From CAYZJD01 sp964483455 (GTDB lineage Bacteria; Acidobacteriota; Terriglobia; Bryobacterales; Bryobacteraceae): a stretch of DNA of 20,040 nt. The DNA lies in NCBI GenBank assembly GCA_964483455.1, contig CAZACK010000097.1:1-20040 (forward strand), read 5' to 3'. Positions 1 through 7,654 of the stretch are shown here, piece after piece (position 1 is the stretch's first letter; each line of letters begins with the position of its first letter). The position numbers and the translations under genes are program-made. The notes below the pieces were generated by a model that worked only from the letters and a program-made list of their open reading frames with translations, searched no databases and was not told where the DNA came from.

Positions 1-3
1 GGG

Positions 4-22
4 TGGCCGGCCTTGCCGGCCA
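4..22. repeat. GC-rich perfect hairpin at window start
   Basis: TGGCCGGC (4-11) pairs perfectly with GCCGGCCA (15-22) around a three-base loop. There is no T-run after it on either strand, so it is not a canonical intrinsic terminator. It could be a REP-like element or the 3' hairpin of a gene upstream of the window. Confidence 0.45.
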
Positions 23-62
23 TGAGTGGTTTATCGGCGTTCATCGGCGGCTGAGTCACTTC

Positions 63-95
63 GTTTCGATGCGTGGATGTTTCGACGCTTAGAAT
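63..95 (+). promoter_or_regulatory. Direct repeat plus -10-like box upstream of the selenoprotein
   Basis: GTTTCGATGC (63-72) and GTTTCGACGC (79-88) match at nine of ten positions and start 16 bases apart. TAGAAT at 90-95, a -10-like box, follows immediately and lies 16 bases before the GTG start. No convincing -35 is visible, which would fit an activator bound to the two repeats. Function is inferred from position only. Confidence 0.35.
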
Positions 96-111
96 GAAAG
101 AGTAGCGCTTC

Positions 112-1488
112 GTGAACGTCCTTCTGGTGTCGACCTACGAGCTGGGGCGGCAGCCCTTCGGTGTAGCGTCGCCCGCCGCCTGGCTGAAGGCCGCCGGGCA
201 CTCCGTGGGCTGCGCGGATCTTGCCTGCGGTCCGTTGCCGGAGAATGCCGTCCGGAGCGCGGGTCTGGTGGCGTTCCATCTGCCGATGCACACCGCCACC
301 CGGCTGGCGGTCCGGGCGATCGAGAAGGTCAGGCAACTGAACCCGGAAGCGCACCTCTGCTGCTACGGTCTCTACGCCGCGATGAACGAGGCGCACCTGC
401 GACGGCTGGGGGCGGGCAGCATCATTGCCGGCGAGTTCGAGCCCGGCCTGGCGCAGCTCGCCGATTCTTTGGAGCTCGATTCCGGCGGATCGCCGCGGCA
501 GAGGCTGGTGGCAATGGACCGCCTGCGGTTCCTGACACCCGATCGCTCCGGCCTGCCGCCGTTCGATCACTATGCCGCCTTGCGCATCAACGGAGAGCGC
601 CGGCTCGCCGGGTACACCGAGGCCAGCCGCGGCTGCAAGCACCTCTGCCGGCACTGCCCGGTGGTGCCGGTCTACGGCGGGCGATTTCGCGTGGTGCAGC
701 CGGAAGTGGTGCTGGAAGACATCCGGCGACAGGTGGCGGCGGGTGCGCGGCACATCACCTTCGGCGACCCGGATTTCTTCAACGGTCCGGCACACGCCGC
801 GAAGATTGTGGAGCTCCTGCACCGCGAGTTCCCGGCGCTGACCTACGACGTCACCATCAAGATTGAACACTTGCTCCGCCACCGGGCCATGCTGCCGTTG
901 CTACAGCGCACGGGATGCCTGTTCGTGACAAGCGCCGCGGAGTCCGTGGAGGATCTGGTCCTCACGAAGCTCGACAAGGGACACACCCGCGCGGATTTCG
1001 TCAGAGTGGTGGGCGAGTGCCGCGCGGCGGGGCTGGCTCTCGCGCCGACCTTCGTGCCGTTCACTCCGTGGACCACCTGGACCGGCTATCGGAATCTCCT
1101 GAAGCTGATTGCCGAGCTGGATCTGGTGGAAAGCGTCGCACCCGTGCAACTCGGGCTGCGGCTGCTCATCCCCGCGGGGTCGAAGCTGCTCGAGTTGCCG
1201 GACATCCGGGAGTCGGCCGAGCCGTTCGACGATGCGGCCTTGGTCTACCGCTGGCGGCATGCCGATCCGAAGCTCGACCAACTCAGCGCCCGGATTCTCA
1301 CCCTCGTGGAATTCGAAGAGCGGCAGCGACGGCCCCGCCGGGAGATCTTCGCCAAGATCTGGTCGCTGGCCTCCGACGAGCCATTGCCGGAGAATTACGA
1401 CCTCCTGCCGCGGGCGGCGATTCCTTACATGGACGAGCCCTGGTACTGTTGAGCCGAACCCACGGCGGAGCAGGTGGCTCTGGTGTAG
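112..1488 (+). CDS. CUAEP-tail radical SAM selenoprotein (TGA at 1450-1452 read as selenocysteine)
   Basis: The product is a 458-residue protein if TGA 1450-1452 encodes Sec447; a naive reading stops at 446. Residues 1-125 resemble a B12-binding/Rossmann-like N-terminal domain. The radical SAM core follows, with its 4Fe-4S motif CxxxCxxC at C175, C179 and C182 in GCKHLCRHC, so it should make a 5'-deoxyadenosyl radical from SAM in the cytoplasm. After the TGA the frame reads AEPTAEQVALV and then TAG at 1486-1488. The end is therefore Tyr-Cys-Sec-Ala-Glu-Pro, the signature of the CUAEP/CCAEP-tail radical SAM family, in which some members carry Cys in place of Sec. A SECIS-like hairpin lies just downstream of the TGA. 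The start is GTG 112 behind a GAAAGAG purine run at 96-102. The substrate is unknown. The tightly linked ATP-grasp gene suggests joint synthesis or modification of a small molecule or peptide. I am confident of the radical SAM call and quite confident of Sec. Confidence 0.87.
1450..1452 (+). other. In-frame TGA selenocysteine codon
   Basis: The TGA follows a TGT cysteine codon and is followed by GCC GAA CCC, giving Cys-Sec-Ala-Glu-Pro, which matches the family-defining tail. Eleven sense codons then lead to a TAG. If TGA were the true stop, the downstream ATP-grasp gene would sit 37 bases away instead of one base after the stop. Decoding needs SelB and tRNA-Sec, which are not in this window. 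Confidence 0.82.
1466..1482 (+). promoter_or_regulatory. Bacterial SECIS-like hairpin
   Basis: The stem is CGGAGC (1466-1471) pairing with GCTCTG (1477-1482), six pairs including one G-U. The five-base apical loop is AGGTG (1472-1476). Twenty bases separate the TGA from the GGT of the loop. In the well-studied E. coli fdhF SECIS an AGGU-containing loop sits about 18 bases after UGA. Placement, loop sequence and short stem fit a SelB-binding element. The loop and 3' stem (AGGTGG, 1472-1477) also contain the only plausible Shine-Dalgarno for the ATP-grasp gene starting at 1490. Confidence 0.7.
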
Positions 1489-1489
1489 C

Positions 1490-2764
1490 GTGACGGACGA
1501 TCTCCAAGGCAAGCGGATCCTGCTGGTGGCGGCCACGACCGGCTACCAGACTCGCGTGTTCGCGGAAGCAGCCCAGAGACTGGGGATGCACGTCGTCCTG
1601 GGCACGGACCGCTGCCGCCACATGGAAGACCCGTGGGGCGACGGCGCGTTGCCGGTGCGCTTCGATCGGCCGGAGGAATCACTCGCGCTGATCGAGGAGG
1701 AGGCAGCCGAGCGATCCTTCGACGGCATTGTAGCCGTCGGAGACCGGCCCGTGTTTCTGGCCGCCCTGGCTGCCGAGCGCCTGGGCATTCCTTACAACCC
1801 GCCGGCGGCGGTGGCGGCCAGCCGGGACAAGTTCCTCATGCGCCAGTGCTTCCAAGTTGCCGGCCTGCGACTGCCCTCGTTCTTCCGGCTCGGCATCGAC
1901 GATGGCGTCGCGAGGGGCGCCGAGCGGGCGCCGTACCCTTGTGTCCTCAAGCCTCTTGGGCTGTCCGGCAGCCGCGGCGTAATTCGCGCGAACTCTCCGG
2001 CGGAGTTCGAAACGGCCTTCGTGCGGATCAAAGCGATCCTCGAGACCCGCGAGATCCGGCGGCTGCGCGAGCCGATGCACCGCTTCGTGCAAGTGGAAAG
2101 CTATATCCCGGGGCGCGAGTACGCGCTGGAGGGGATCGTCACCGATGGGCGGCTGCAAGTGCTTGCGCTGTTCGACAAGCCGGACCCGCTGGAGGGACCG
2201 TTCTTCGAGGAGACCATCTACGTCAGCCCCTCCCGCGAGCCCGCCGAGCGGCAGGTCGAGTTGGCGCGAGTCGCGCAAGAGGCGGTCCGGGCGTTGGGCT
2301 TGCAGCGAGGACCGGTGCACATCGAGATGCGCGCCAACGAGACAGGAGTCTGGGTACTGGAGGCAGCGGCCCGCCCGATCGGAGGATTGTGCGCCAAGGC
2401 GCTTCGATTTGACGGCGGCATGTCTCTGGAAGAGCTGATCCTCCGGCACGCCGTGGGCATGGATGTGTCGCGCCTGCGGCTCTCGGATCGGGCGAGCGGA
2501 GTCATGATGATCCCGATTCCAACGGAAGGCATCTACGAGGATGTGTCGGGCGTGGAAGCTGCGATGCGCGTTCCCGGAATCGAAGAGGTGATCATCACGG
2601 CCAAGCAAGGGCAACAGCTCGTACCCTTGCCGGAAGGATCGAGCTACCTGGGTTTCCTCTTCGCCCGCGCCGCCTCGCCGGCCGCGGTTGAGTCAGCGCT
2701 CCGCGGAGCGCATCGGCGACTCCAGTTCCGAATCACCGCCGCCCTGCCTGTGGTCACATCTTAG
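1490..2764 (+). CDS. ATP-grasp domain ligase (carboxylate-amine ligase type)
   Basis: This 424-residue ATP-grasp enzyme should join a carboxylate to an amine or similar nucleophile through an acyl-phosphate. Visible parts are an N-terminal Rossmann-like region (RILLVAATTG), the ATP-binding lysine and glycine loop in CVLKPLGLSGSRGV, the VESYIPGREYALEG strand, and the Mg-binding end HIEMR...WVLEAAARPIGG. A C-terminal domain of about 100 residues follows, as in L-amino-acid ligase-like members. The start is GTG 1490, one base after the selenoprotein TAG; the open frame reaches further upstream but overlaps the radical SAM gene. The likely Shine-Dalgarno AGGTGG (1472-1477) is inside the SECIS hairpin, so translation probably depends on ribosomes finishing the upstream gene. 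The 3' end overlaps the convergent YggX-like gene by 11 bases. The exact substrate cannot be read from sequence. Confidence 0.85.
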   Translation: MTDDLQGKRILLVAATTGYQTRVFAEAAQRLGMHVVLGTDRCRHMEDPWGDGALPVRFDRPEESLALIEEEAAERSFDGIVAVGDRPVFLAALAAERLGIPYNPPAAVAASRDKFLMRQCFQVAGLRLPSFFRLGIDDGVARGAERAPYPCVLKPLGLSGSRGVIRANSPAEFETAFVRIKAILETREIRRLREPMHRFVQVESYIPGREYALEGIVTDGRLQVLALFDKPDPLEGPFFEETIYVSPSREPAERQVELARVAQEAVRALGLQRGPVHIEMRANETGVWVLEAAARPIGGLCAKALRFDGGMSLEELILRHAVGMDVSRLRLSDRASGVMMIPIPTEGIYEDVSGVEAAMRVPGIEEVIITAKQGQQLVPLPEGSSYLGFLFARAASPAAVESALRGAHRRLQFRITAALPVVTS

Positions 2765-3080
2765 AACGCGGAGGAACGAAGTTAGGCGGAAAAGCGGCGC
2801 CTTCGCCAAAGAAGTAGTCTTCCATCTGTCGGAGCAGGAACTCCTGGGCCTCGCGAGTGCCAAGGTTCAGGCGGTACTCGTTCATGATCATCTTCATCTG
2901 CTCGAGCCAGAGCTGCCAGGCCTGCTTGGACACGTTCTCGTAGATGCGCTGCCCCAGCGGGTGATTGTCGAAGGGCGGCTCGTCGAGGCCCTCCATCTCC
3001 CTCTGAAACTTCACGCAGAAGACTCTCCTGGCGCCCGCCTTCAGTTCCTCGCCGAGCGGGGGCACACTGCCGCATCCCAT
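2754..3080 (-). CDS. Fe(II)-trafficking / oxidative damage protection protein, YggX family
   Basis: The 108-residue protein has the YggX core: FCVKFQREMEGLDEPPF, GQRIYENVSKQAWQLWLEQMKMIMNEYRLNL and a C-terminal FLLRQMEDYFFGEG. The conserved early cysteine is C22. The family helps supply iron to Fe-S clusters and protects labile clusters from oxidation in the cytoplasm. Typical members are about 90 residues and begin just before the FC motif; this one has about 19 extra N-terminal residues. The start at 3080 is nevertheless well supported by AGGAG six bases upstream (minus strand), with no comparable site at internal GTG codons. It converges on and overlaps the ATP-grasp gene by 11 bases. Its iron-sulfur role would suit the radical SAM neighbour, but the genes are on opposite strands, so any link is speculative. 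Confidence 0.9.
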   Translation of the reverse strand: MGCGSVPPLGEELKAGARRVFCVKFQREMEGLDEPPFDNHPLGQRIYENVSKQAWQLWLEQMKMIMNEYRLNLGTREAQEFLLRQMEDYFFGEGAAFPPNFVPPRSKM

Positions 3081-3224
3081 GGCTCACTCCTGTCTGTGAA
3101 TTGCTGCTTCTTCCTCAGGATAGCAGTCCGCGGCCGAGATTCGGTGGGTGGAAAGCCTGGAAGACATCGTAGGGGCCGGGCATGTCCAACCCCTACACCC
3201 GATGCGTTCGCCTATTCTTGCCGC

Positions 3225-3488
3225 CTATCGGCGGCGGGCCAGAAATTCGGAGAGCTTCATCGGCATCGTCTCGCCCTTCTCCATCTGGCGCTGAACCGCT
3301 TTCTGGTAGCGCAGTAGGACGTTGTCGCGCGCCGACTCGCGCAAATGGCAGTTCTCGATGTCGAGCAGCAGTTGGATTTCCCACGGGCGGAAGGTGTTGC
3401 GGCTTATCTTGCCGCGCACCAGCTCGCGGATCAGCCGGTTGAACTGGGGGAGGATGTCTTCTTCCTCTTGAGTCTGCCCGTTGGTCAT
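3225..3488 (-). CDS. Small hypothetical protein
   Basis: This is an 87-residue cytoplasmic protein with no signal peptide or membrane segment and no family I recognise. It is highly charged and predicted mostly helical (ILPQFNRLIRELVRG, EIQLLLDIENCHL, VLLRYQKAVQRQMEKG) and ends in RRR. The start ATG 3488 has a moderate purine-rich site (AGGACAGG) just upstream. It lies upstream of the YggX-like gene on the same strand with a 144-base gap, so co-transcription is possible but unproven. Codon bias and a plausible ribosome-binding site make it a probable real gene. The helical layout could suit a small regulator or adaptor, but nothing identifies a function. Confidence 0.65.
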   Translation of the reverse strand: MTNGQTQEEEDILPQFNRLIRELVRGKISRNTFRPWEIQLLLDIENCHLRESARDNVLLRYQKAVQRQMEKGETMPMKLSEFLARRR

Positions 3489-3545
3489 TCGCCTGTCCTG
3501 CCGCCCCGCTTCACTGGCGGAACATCACTTACTATCTACAGCTTC

Positions 3546-3551
3546 TATAAT
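3546..3551 (+). promoter_or_regulatory. Isolated TATAAT box in the 3489-3711 intergenic region
   Basis: A perfect TATAAT lies about 160 bases before the hydrolase start at 3712, in a locally AT-richer stretch. No good -35 is present at 16-18 bases. It could be a second, longer-leader promoter for the hydrolase, but a TATAAT much closer to the gene exists at 3698. Confidence 0.25.
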
Positions 3552-3697
3552 GACCTCGCCCGCCCGTATGATTCAATAGGAAGCCTGGAAAGCGGGTCTT
3601 GGAGCGAAGGTACCGCCCGGCGGCGGAACTTCCGTACTGCCGGGCTCCCCGAACGCGCCGGTGGAACGGGAACAGGCGGGCAGTGGGCGCGAGCCGC

Positions 3698-3703
3698 TAT
3701 AAT
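3698..3703 (+). promoter_or_regulatory. -10 box giving a near-leaderless mRNA for the hydrolase
   Basis: A perfect TATAAT ends eight bases before ATG 3712, so transcription would start within one or two bases of the initiation codon. No Shine-Dalgarno precedes this ATG and no clear -35 is visible. Confidence 0.5.
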
Positions 3704-3711
3704 CGGCTGCT

Positions 3712-5475
3712 ATGCGCGCCCTCGGATGCGGATTCCTGATCGGCGCCGCCGTTGTCTGGCAGGCGCTGGCGCAGGATCGTCGCAACACCAACATTCCCAA
3801 CACCGACACCCATTTCGTGATGCCGGATTATGCGACCCTTCCACAATGGGAAGGACGCCGGGAGCAATTGCGGAAGCAGATCCTGTCGGCCGCCGGCCTG
3901 CTGCCGTTGCCGGAGAAGACACCTCTCAACCCGCAGGTATTCGGACGGATCGAGAGGAAGGAGTACTCGATCGAGAGAGTCCTGCTGGAGACTCTTCCCG
4001 GCTATTTCCTCGCCGGGAACCTCTACCGTCCGTTGGGCAGGCCGGGCAAGCATCCGGCCGTGCTGACGCCGCACGGTCACTGGACCTACGGCCGGCTGGA
4101 ACACACGCCCGAATTCTCCGGGCCGCTGCTCGGGATCAACCTGGCGCGGCAGGGCTATGTCGCGTTTGCCTACGACATGGTCGGATGGAACGACACCGTC
4201 CAGACTCCCCATGCCATCGGCGGACCCAGGGAGCAACAGTGGTCCATCGGGCCGCACGGGTTTCAGTTGTGGAACTCGATCCGGGCCGTGGATTTCGTCG
4301 AAAGCCTCGAGGACGTGGATGGATCCAGGATCGCCGTGACCGGAGCTTCCGGAGGCGGCACGCAGACTTTCCTGCTGGCGGCGGTAGACGGCAGGATCGG
4401 GGCCGCGGCGCCAGTGAATATGGTGTCGGCGATCATGCAGGGCGGATGTCCGTGCGAGAACGCTCCCGGCTTGCGCGTGGGCGCCTTCAATGTGGAGGTC
4501 GCCAGCCTGTTTGCGCCGAAGCCGTTGCTGCTGGTGGCGGCTACCGGCGACTGGACGAGACACGTGCCGAAGGAGGAGTATCCCGCCATCCGCCGGATCT
4601 ACGGTCTTCATGGCAACGCGGACCGCGTCGAGACCATCCAGTTCGAGGCCGATCACAACTACCACCGTGGCAGCCGGGAGGCCGTCTACAGGTTTTTCGG
4701 CAAGCATTTCCTTGGCGAGAGTGACGCGTCGAAGCTCGCCGAGAGGGACGCTCACGTCGAGAAGTTGCAGGACATGCTGGCGCTGCACAATCGCCGGCTT
4801 CCGGGCAGCGCGGCGACCTACGACGGGCTGTTTGAGCACTGGCGCACGGCCTCGCGCCGGCAGATCGAGGCCATCACCGACCTCGGGCGGCTGCGCGAGC
4901 TGCTCGCGGCCTCCCTTGGAACGGAATGGCCCGAGCAGGTCACCAGCGAGCGCGACGGCGAGCGCGTCGTGTTGAGCCGGCCCGGCAAGGGCGACCGCGT
5001 GCCTGCCCTGTGGATCCCCGGGGAAGGTCCGGCGGCGCTTGTGGTTCACGAAGAAGGCGCCGAGGCCGCGCGGAAGACCTGGGACGTACGCCGGCTGGTG
5101 ACCGCCAAACGGGCGGTCCTGGCCATCGACGCGTTCCAGACCGGAGCGGCGGTGGAGCCGCGCGACCGTTCCCACGAGTTCTTTCTGACATTCAACCGCA
5201 GCGACGATGCCAACCGCGTACAGGACATCCTGACCGCGCTGGCATACCTGCGATCCAGGCGGCTCGGAAAGATCGAGCTGTTCGGCCTTGGAAAGGCCGC
5301 GGTGTGGAGCCTCTTTGCCGCCGCAGTCGCGCCCCAGCACGATCTCAAGCTGGTGGCCGATTTCAAGGATTTCGCCGGCAGCGACGAGGACTTCGCCGCC
5401 CGGTTCTTCGTGCCCGGCATCCAGCGGGCCGGAGGAATGAAGACGGCGCTGCTGCTGACGGATGCGGTGAGGTGA
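3712..5475 (+). CDS. Secreted double alpha/beta-hydrolase (acetyl-xylan-esterase-like), second domain degenerate
   Basis: The 587-residue protein has a Sec signal peptide (MRALGCGFLIGAAVVWQALA, cleavage before Q21). Residues 70-335 form an alpha/beta-hydrolase domain with nucleophile elbow GASGGG (S213), a probable acid D280 in ATGDWT and a histidine at H315 in ADHNYH. The layout resembles the acetyl-xylan-esterase/dienelactone-hydrolase-like proteins common in acidobacteria and planctomycetes, so it probably removes ester groups from polysaccharide side chains outside the cytoplasm. Residues 410-587 look like a second, shorter hydrolase fold in which the elbow reads GLGKA, with glycine where serine should be; this half is probably structural or substrate-binding. 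It starts at ATG 3712 with TATAAT directly upstream. Its stop overlaps the GTG start of the glycosidase (GTGA), so the two are translationally coupled. The exact ester substrate is unknown. Confidence 0.85.
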   Translation: MRALGCGFLIGAAVVWQALAQDRRNTNIPNTDTHFVMPDYATLPQWEGRREQLRKQILSAAGLLPLPEKTPLNPQVFGRIERKEYSIERVLLETLPGYFLAGNLYRPLGRPGKHPAVLTPHGHWTYGRLEHTPEFSGPLLGINLARQGYVAFAYDMVGWNDTVQTPHAIGGPREQQWSIGPHGFQLWNSIRAVDFVESLEDVDGSRIAVTGASGGGTQTFLLAAVDGRIGAAAPVNMVSAIMQGGCPCENAPGLRVGAFNVEVASLFAPKPLLLVAATGDWTRHVPKEEYPAIRRIYGLHGNADRVETIQFEADHNYHRGSREAVYRFFGKHFLGESDASKLAERDAHVEKLQDMLALHNRRLPGSAATYDGLFEHWRTASRRQIEAITDLGRLRELLAASLGTEWPEQVTSERDGERVVLSRPGKGDRVPALWIPGEGPAALVVHEEGAEAARKTWDVRRLVTAKRAVLAIDAFQTGAAVEPRDRSHEFFLTFNRSDDANRVQDILTALAYLRSRRLGKIELFGLGKAAVWSLFAAAVAPQHDLKLVADFKDFAGSDEDFAARFFVPGIQRAGGMKTALLLTDAVR

Positions 5476-7580
5476 GCGTGCGTCGCGGCGTTCTCCCGCT
5501 GCTGCTCTTATTCCAGGCCTTCGCCGCACAGCGTGAAGGCATCGATATCAGAACCGCGACCATCGCCGTCCACTATGACCAGCCGTTGCACCGGCGGATC
5601 CGCTGGCTCGGAGACCAGGGGCGGAACATTGTGGCATTCGATCCCGCAGCCCAGCCCGCGATCGAAGCGAATGGCCGGGCGTACCGCGATTTTCCCGTCG
5701 ACCCCGGCAAGACGGTCAGCGGAAGGGTGAATGATCCGGAGTTCGGACCAGCGATGGAAGCCATTGTCGTCGGAGTGGCACAGGACGCCACGGCCCGCGT
5801 TGGCCTGGAGCGTCGGGTGCGAGTGCTGCTGCCGGACAAGTTCCCAGACGTGGCGATCTTCGAGACATCATTCCGGAACCTGGGCGCCGGCCCGGTGCGG
5901 ATTGGGCAGGTGGAGAGCCAGCGGCTGCTGCTCGATCGCAAGCAGGCCGAACTGGACCAGCCACCTCACAGGTTTGCTTCGTTCCAGGGCGGCGCCTACC
6001 GGTGGGGTCGCGACTACAGTCTCATCTGGCTGGAGCCCGGTTTCCGGCAGAGCAATTTTCAAGGGCTTGACGATCGCACCGGGCCGGAAGGGGAGGGCGG
6101 CGGGATGCCGTTCATCGATGTCTGGGTGCCGTCGATGGGCGTTGCGCTCGCTCATATCGAGAAGACGCCGCAGTGGGTGTGGCTTCCGGTGGAAGTGCGA
6201 GCCGATGGCAAGACTGAGATCGCTGTCTTTGAAAGACCGCTCGAGAAGTATAGCCAGCAGGAGCGGCTGACGCCCGGCGAGACCTACCAGACAGTAAAGA
6301 CGGCGGTGATCTTCCATCGCGGGGATTACCACGATGCGCTGCGCAATTACGGCGAACTGCTCCGCGCGCGTGGCATCGCCATTCCGCGAACATCGCCGCC
6401 CTCGGCCTACGAGCCGTACTGGAAGAGCTGGGGATTCGAGTTCGGCTTCACCACTTCGCAGATCCTGGATCTCGTGCCGGAGCTGAAGCTCTTGGAAATC
6501 CGCATCGCCAACCTCGACGATGGGTGGTTCGACTGGTACGGGGACTGGAATGTGAACCGTGCGCCGGGGAAATTCCCGAGAGGAGTGCTCGACATACAGC
6601 GCTTTGTCGCCGACATTCACCAGCGAGGGCTGAAGACGAACCTGTGGTGGTATCCGCTCGGCGTCAGCCCGGAGAGCCGGCTCAAGCGCGAACGCCCTGA
6701 CTTGCTCGTCCAGGAGGAGAAGGGCGGCTTCCCGATCGACGACCGCAAGGTACACCAGCTCTGCCCGGCCTACCCGCCGGCGATCCGGCACATCGAGGCG
6801 ACCCTGGAGCGGTTCGTTGCCGGATGGGGCTTCGACGGCGTCTATGTGGATTGCTCGGGCTTGTCAGCGGTGCCGCCGTGCTTCAACCCGGCGCACAAGC
6901 ACGCCTCGCCGCTCGATTCGTTCCGCTCGCTGCCGAAAGCCTACCAGGCGATCCACGACACGCTTCGGCGCTTGCGCGCCGATCCGTGGATCGAGGTGTG
7001 CATCTGCGGGCTGCCCCACTCGCCGTACTACATGCCGTACTACTTCATTGCGAACGCGTCGGATCCGGTGAGTCTCGCCCAGGTGCGCCGGCGGGTCAAG
7101 CTGGAAAAGGCGATCCGCGGGCCGAGCTTCTGCGTCGGCGACTGCTACCAGGTGCCGCTGGACGAGTGGAAAGGATCGTCGGTCCCGCAATCGTTCGAGA
7201 CGGCGATGGGAGTCGGTGCCCAGGTGACCACATTCTACGCGGACCTCACCGGCGAGCAGCGGCGGGAATGGCAACGCTGGTTCCGGCGCTATCGCGAGCT
7301 GGGACTGAGCAGCGGCGAATACCTGAATCTCTACGACATCGCCTTCGACAAGCCGGAGACGCACGTCGTGAGGAAGGGTGCGGACCTGTTCTACGGAATT
7401 TTCGCCGATTACTGGCCGGTGTCCCGTCGCATCGAGTTGCGAGGACTGGACCCGGCCGTCGAGTACGAGGTGGAGGACTACGCCAACGAGCAAGTCCTCG
7501 GCAAGATTTCCGGACGAGCGCCGTACCTGAACAAGGCTTTCAAGGATCATTTGCTGCTTCGCGTCCGTCCGGCGCGGTAG
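5472..7580 (+). CDS. Secreted alpha-galactosidase-like glycoside hydrolase (clan GH-D, GH36/GH27-like)
   Basis: The 702-residue protein has a signal peptide (MSVRRGVLPLLLLFQAFAAQ). Residues 20-300 are a beta-rich N-terminal domain, 310-600 a TIM barrel and 610-702 a C-terminal beta domain, the order seen in GH36-type enzymes. The barrel carries LDDGWFDWYGDW, GLKTNLWWYPLGVSP and FDGVYVDCSG, where D460 occupies the place of the clan D nucleophile. NASDPVS, with D531, is in the place of the acid/base. The enzyme would release alpha-linked galactose or a similar terminal sugar in the periplasm or outside. The sequence is divergent enough that the sugar specificity is not certain. The start GTG 5472 overlaps the hydrolase stop codon; GTG 5478 is an alternative that keeps the same signal peptide. 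Pairing with an esterase suggests stepwise trimming of a decorated glycan. Confidence 0.82.
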   Translation: MSVRRGVLPLLLLFQAFAAQREGIDIRTATIAVHYDQPLHRRIRWLGDQGRNIVAFDPAAQPAIEANGRAYRDFPVDPGKTVSGRVNDPEFGPAMEAIVVGVAQDATARVGLERRVRVLLPDKFPDVAIFETSFRNLGAGPVRIGQVESQRLLLDRKQAELDQPPHRFASFQGGAYRWGRDYSLIWLEPGFRQSNFQGLDDRTGPEGEGGGMPFIDVWVPSMGVALAHIEKTPQWVWLPVEVRADGKTEIAVFERPLEKYSQQERLTPGETYQTVKTAVIFHRGDYHDALRNYGELLRARGIAIPRTSPPSAYEPYWKSWGFEFGFTTSQILDLVPELKLLEIRIANLDDGWFDWYGDWNVNRAPGKFPRGVLDIQRFVADIHQRGLKTNLWWYPLGVSPESRLKRERPDLLVQEEKGGFPIDDRKVHQLCPAYPPAIRHIEATLERFVAGWGFDGVYVDCSGLSAVPPCFNPAHKHASPLDSFRSLPKAYQAIHDTLRRLRADPWIEVCICGLPHSPYYMPYYFIANASDPVSLAQVRRRVKLEKAIRGPSFCVGDCYQVPLDEWKGSSVPQSFETAMGVGAQVTTFYADLTGEQRREWQRWFRRYRELGLSSGEYLNLYDIAFDKPETHVVRKGADLFYGIFADYWPVSRRIELRGLDPAVEYEVEDYANEQVLGKISGRAPYLNKAFKDHLLLRVRPAR

Positions 7581-7654
7581 ACGTGGTGCGGACGAGGTGA
7601 AGAGTCCGGTTAAGGCAAGAATGAGGGTGCGCCTTCGGCGGTCTTCTTTCCCGG

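Noticed and set aside
112..1452. Radical SAM gene ending at TGA 1450-1452
   Set aside because: The family-specific Ala-Glu-Pro tail, a SECIS-like hairpin and the one-base spacing from TAG to the next gene all favour read-through.
1109..1489. Upstream extension of the ATP-grasp frame to 1109
   Set aside because: It lies wholly inside the radical SAM gene in another frame and lacks homology; ligase-like sequence begins after GTG 1490.
3697..5529. Long minus-strand open frame opposite the hydrolase
   Set aside because: It has no recognisable domain and results from GC-rich codon bias of the plus-strand gene with signal peptide and catalytic motifs.
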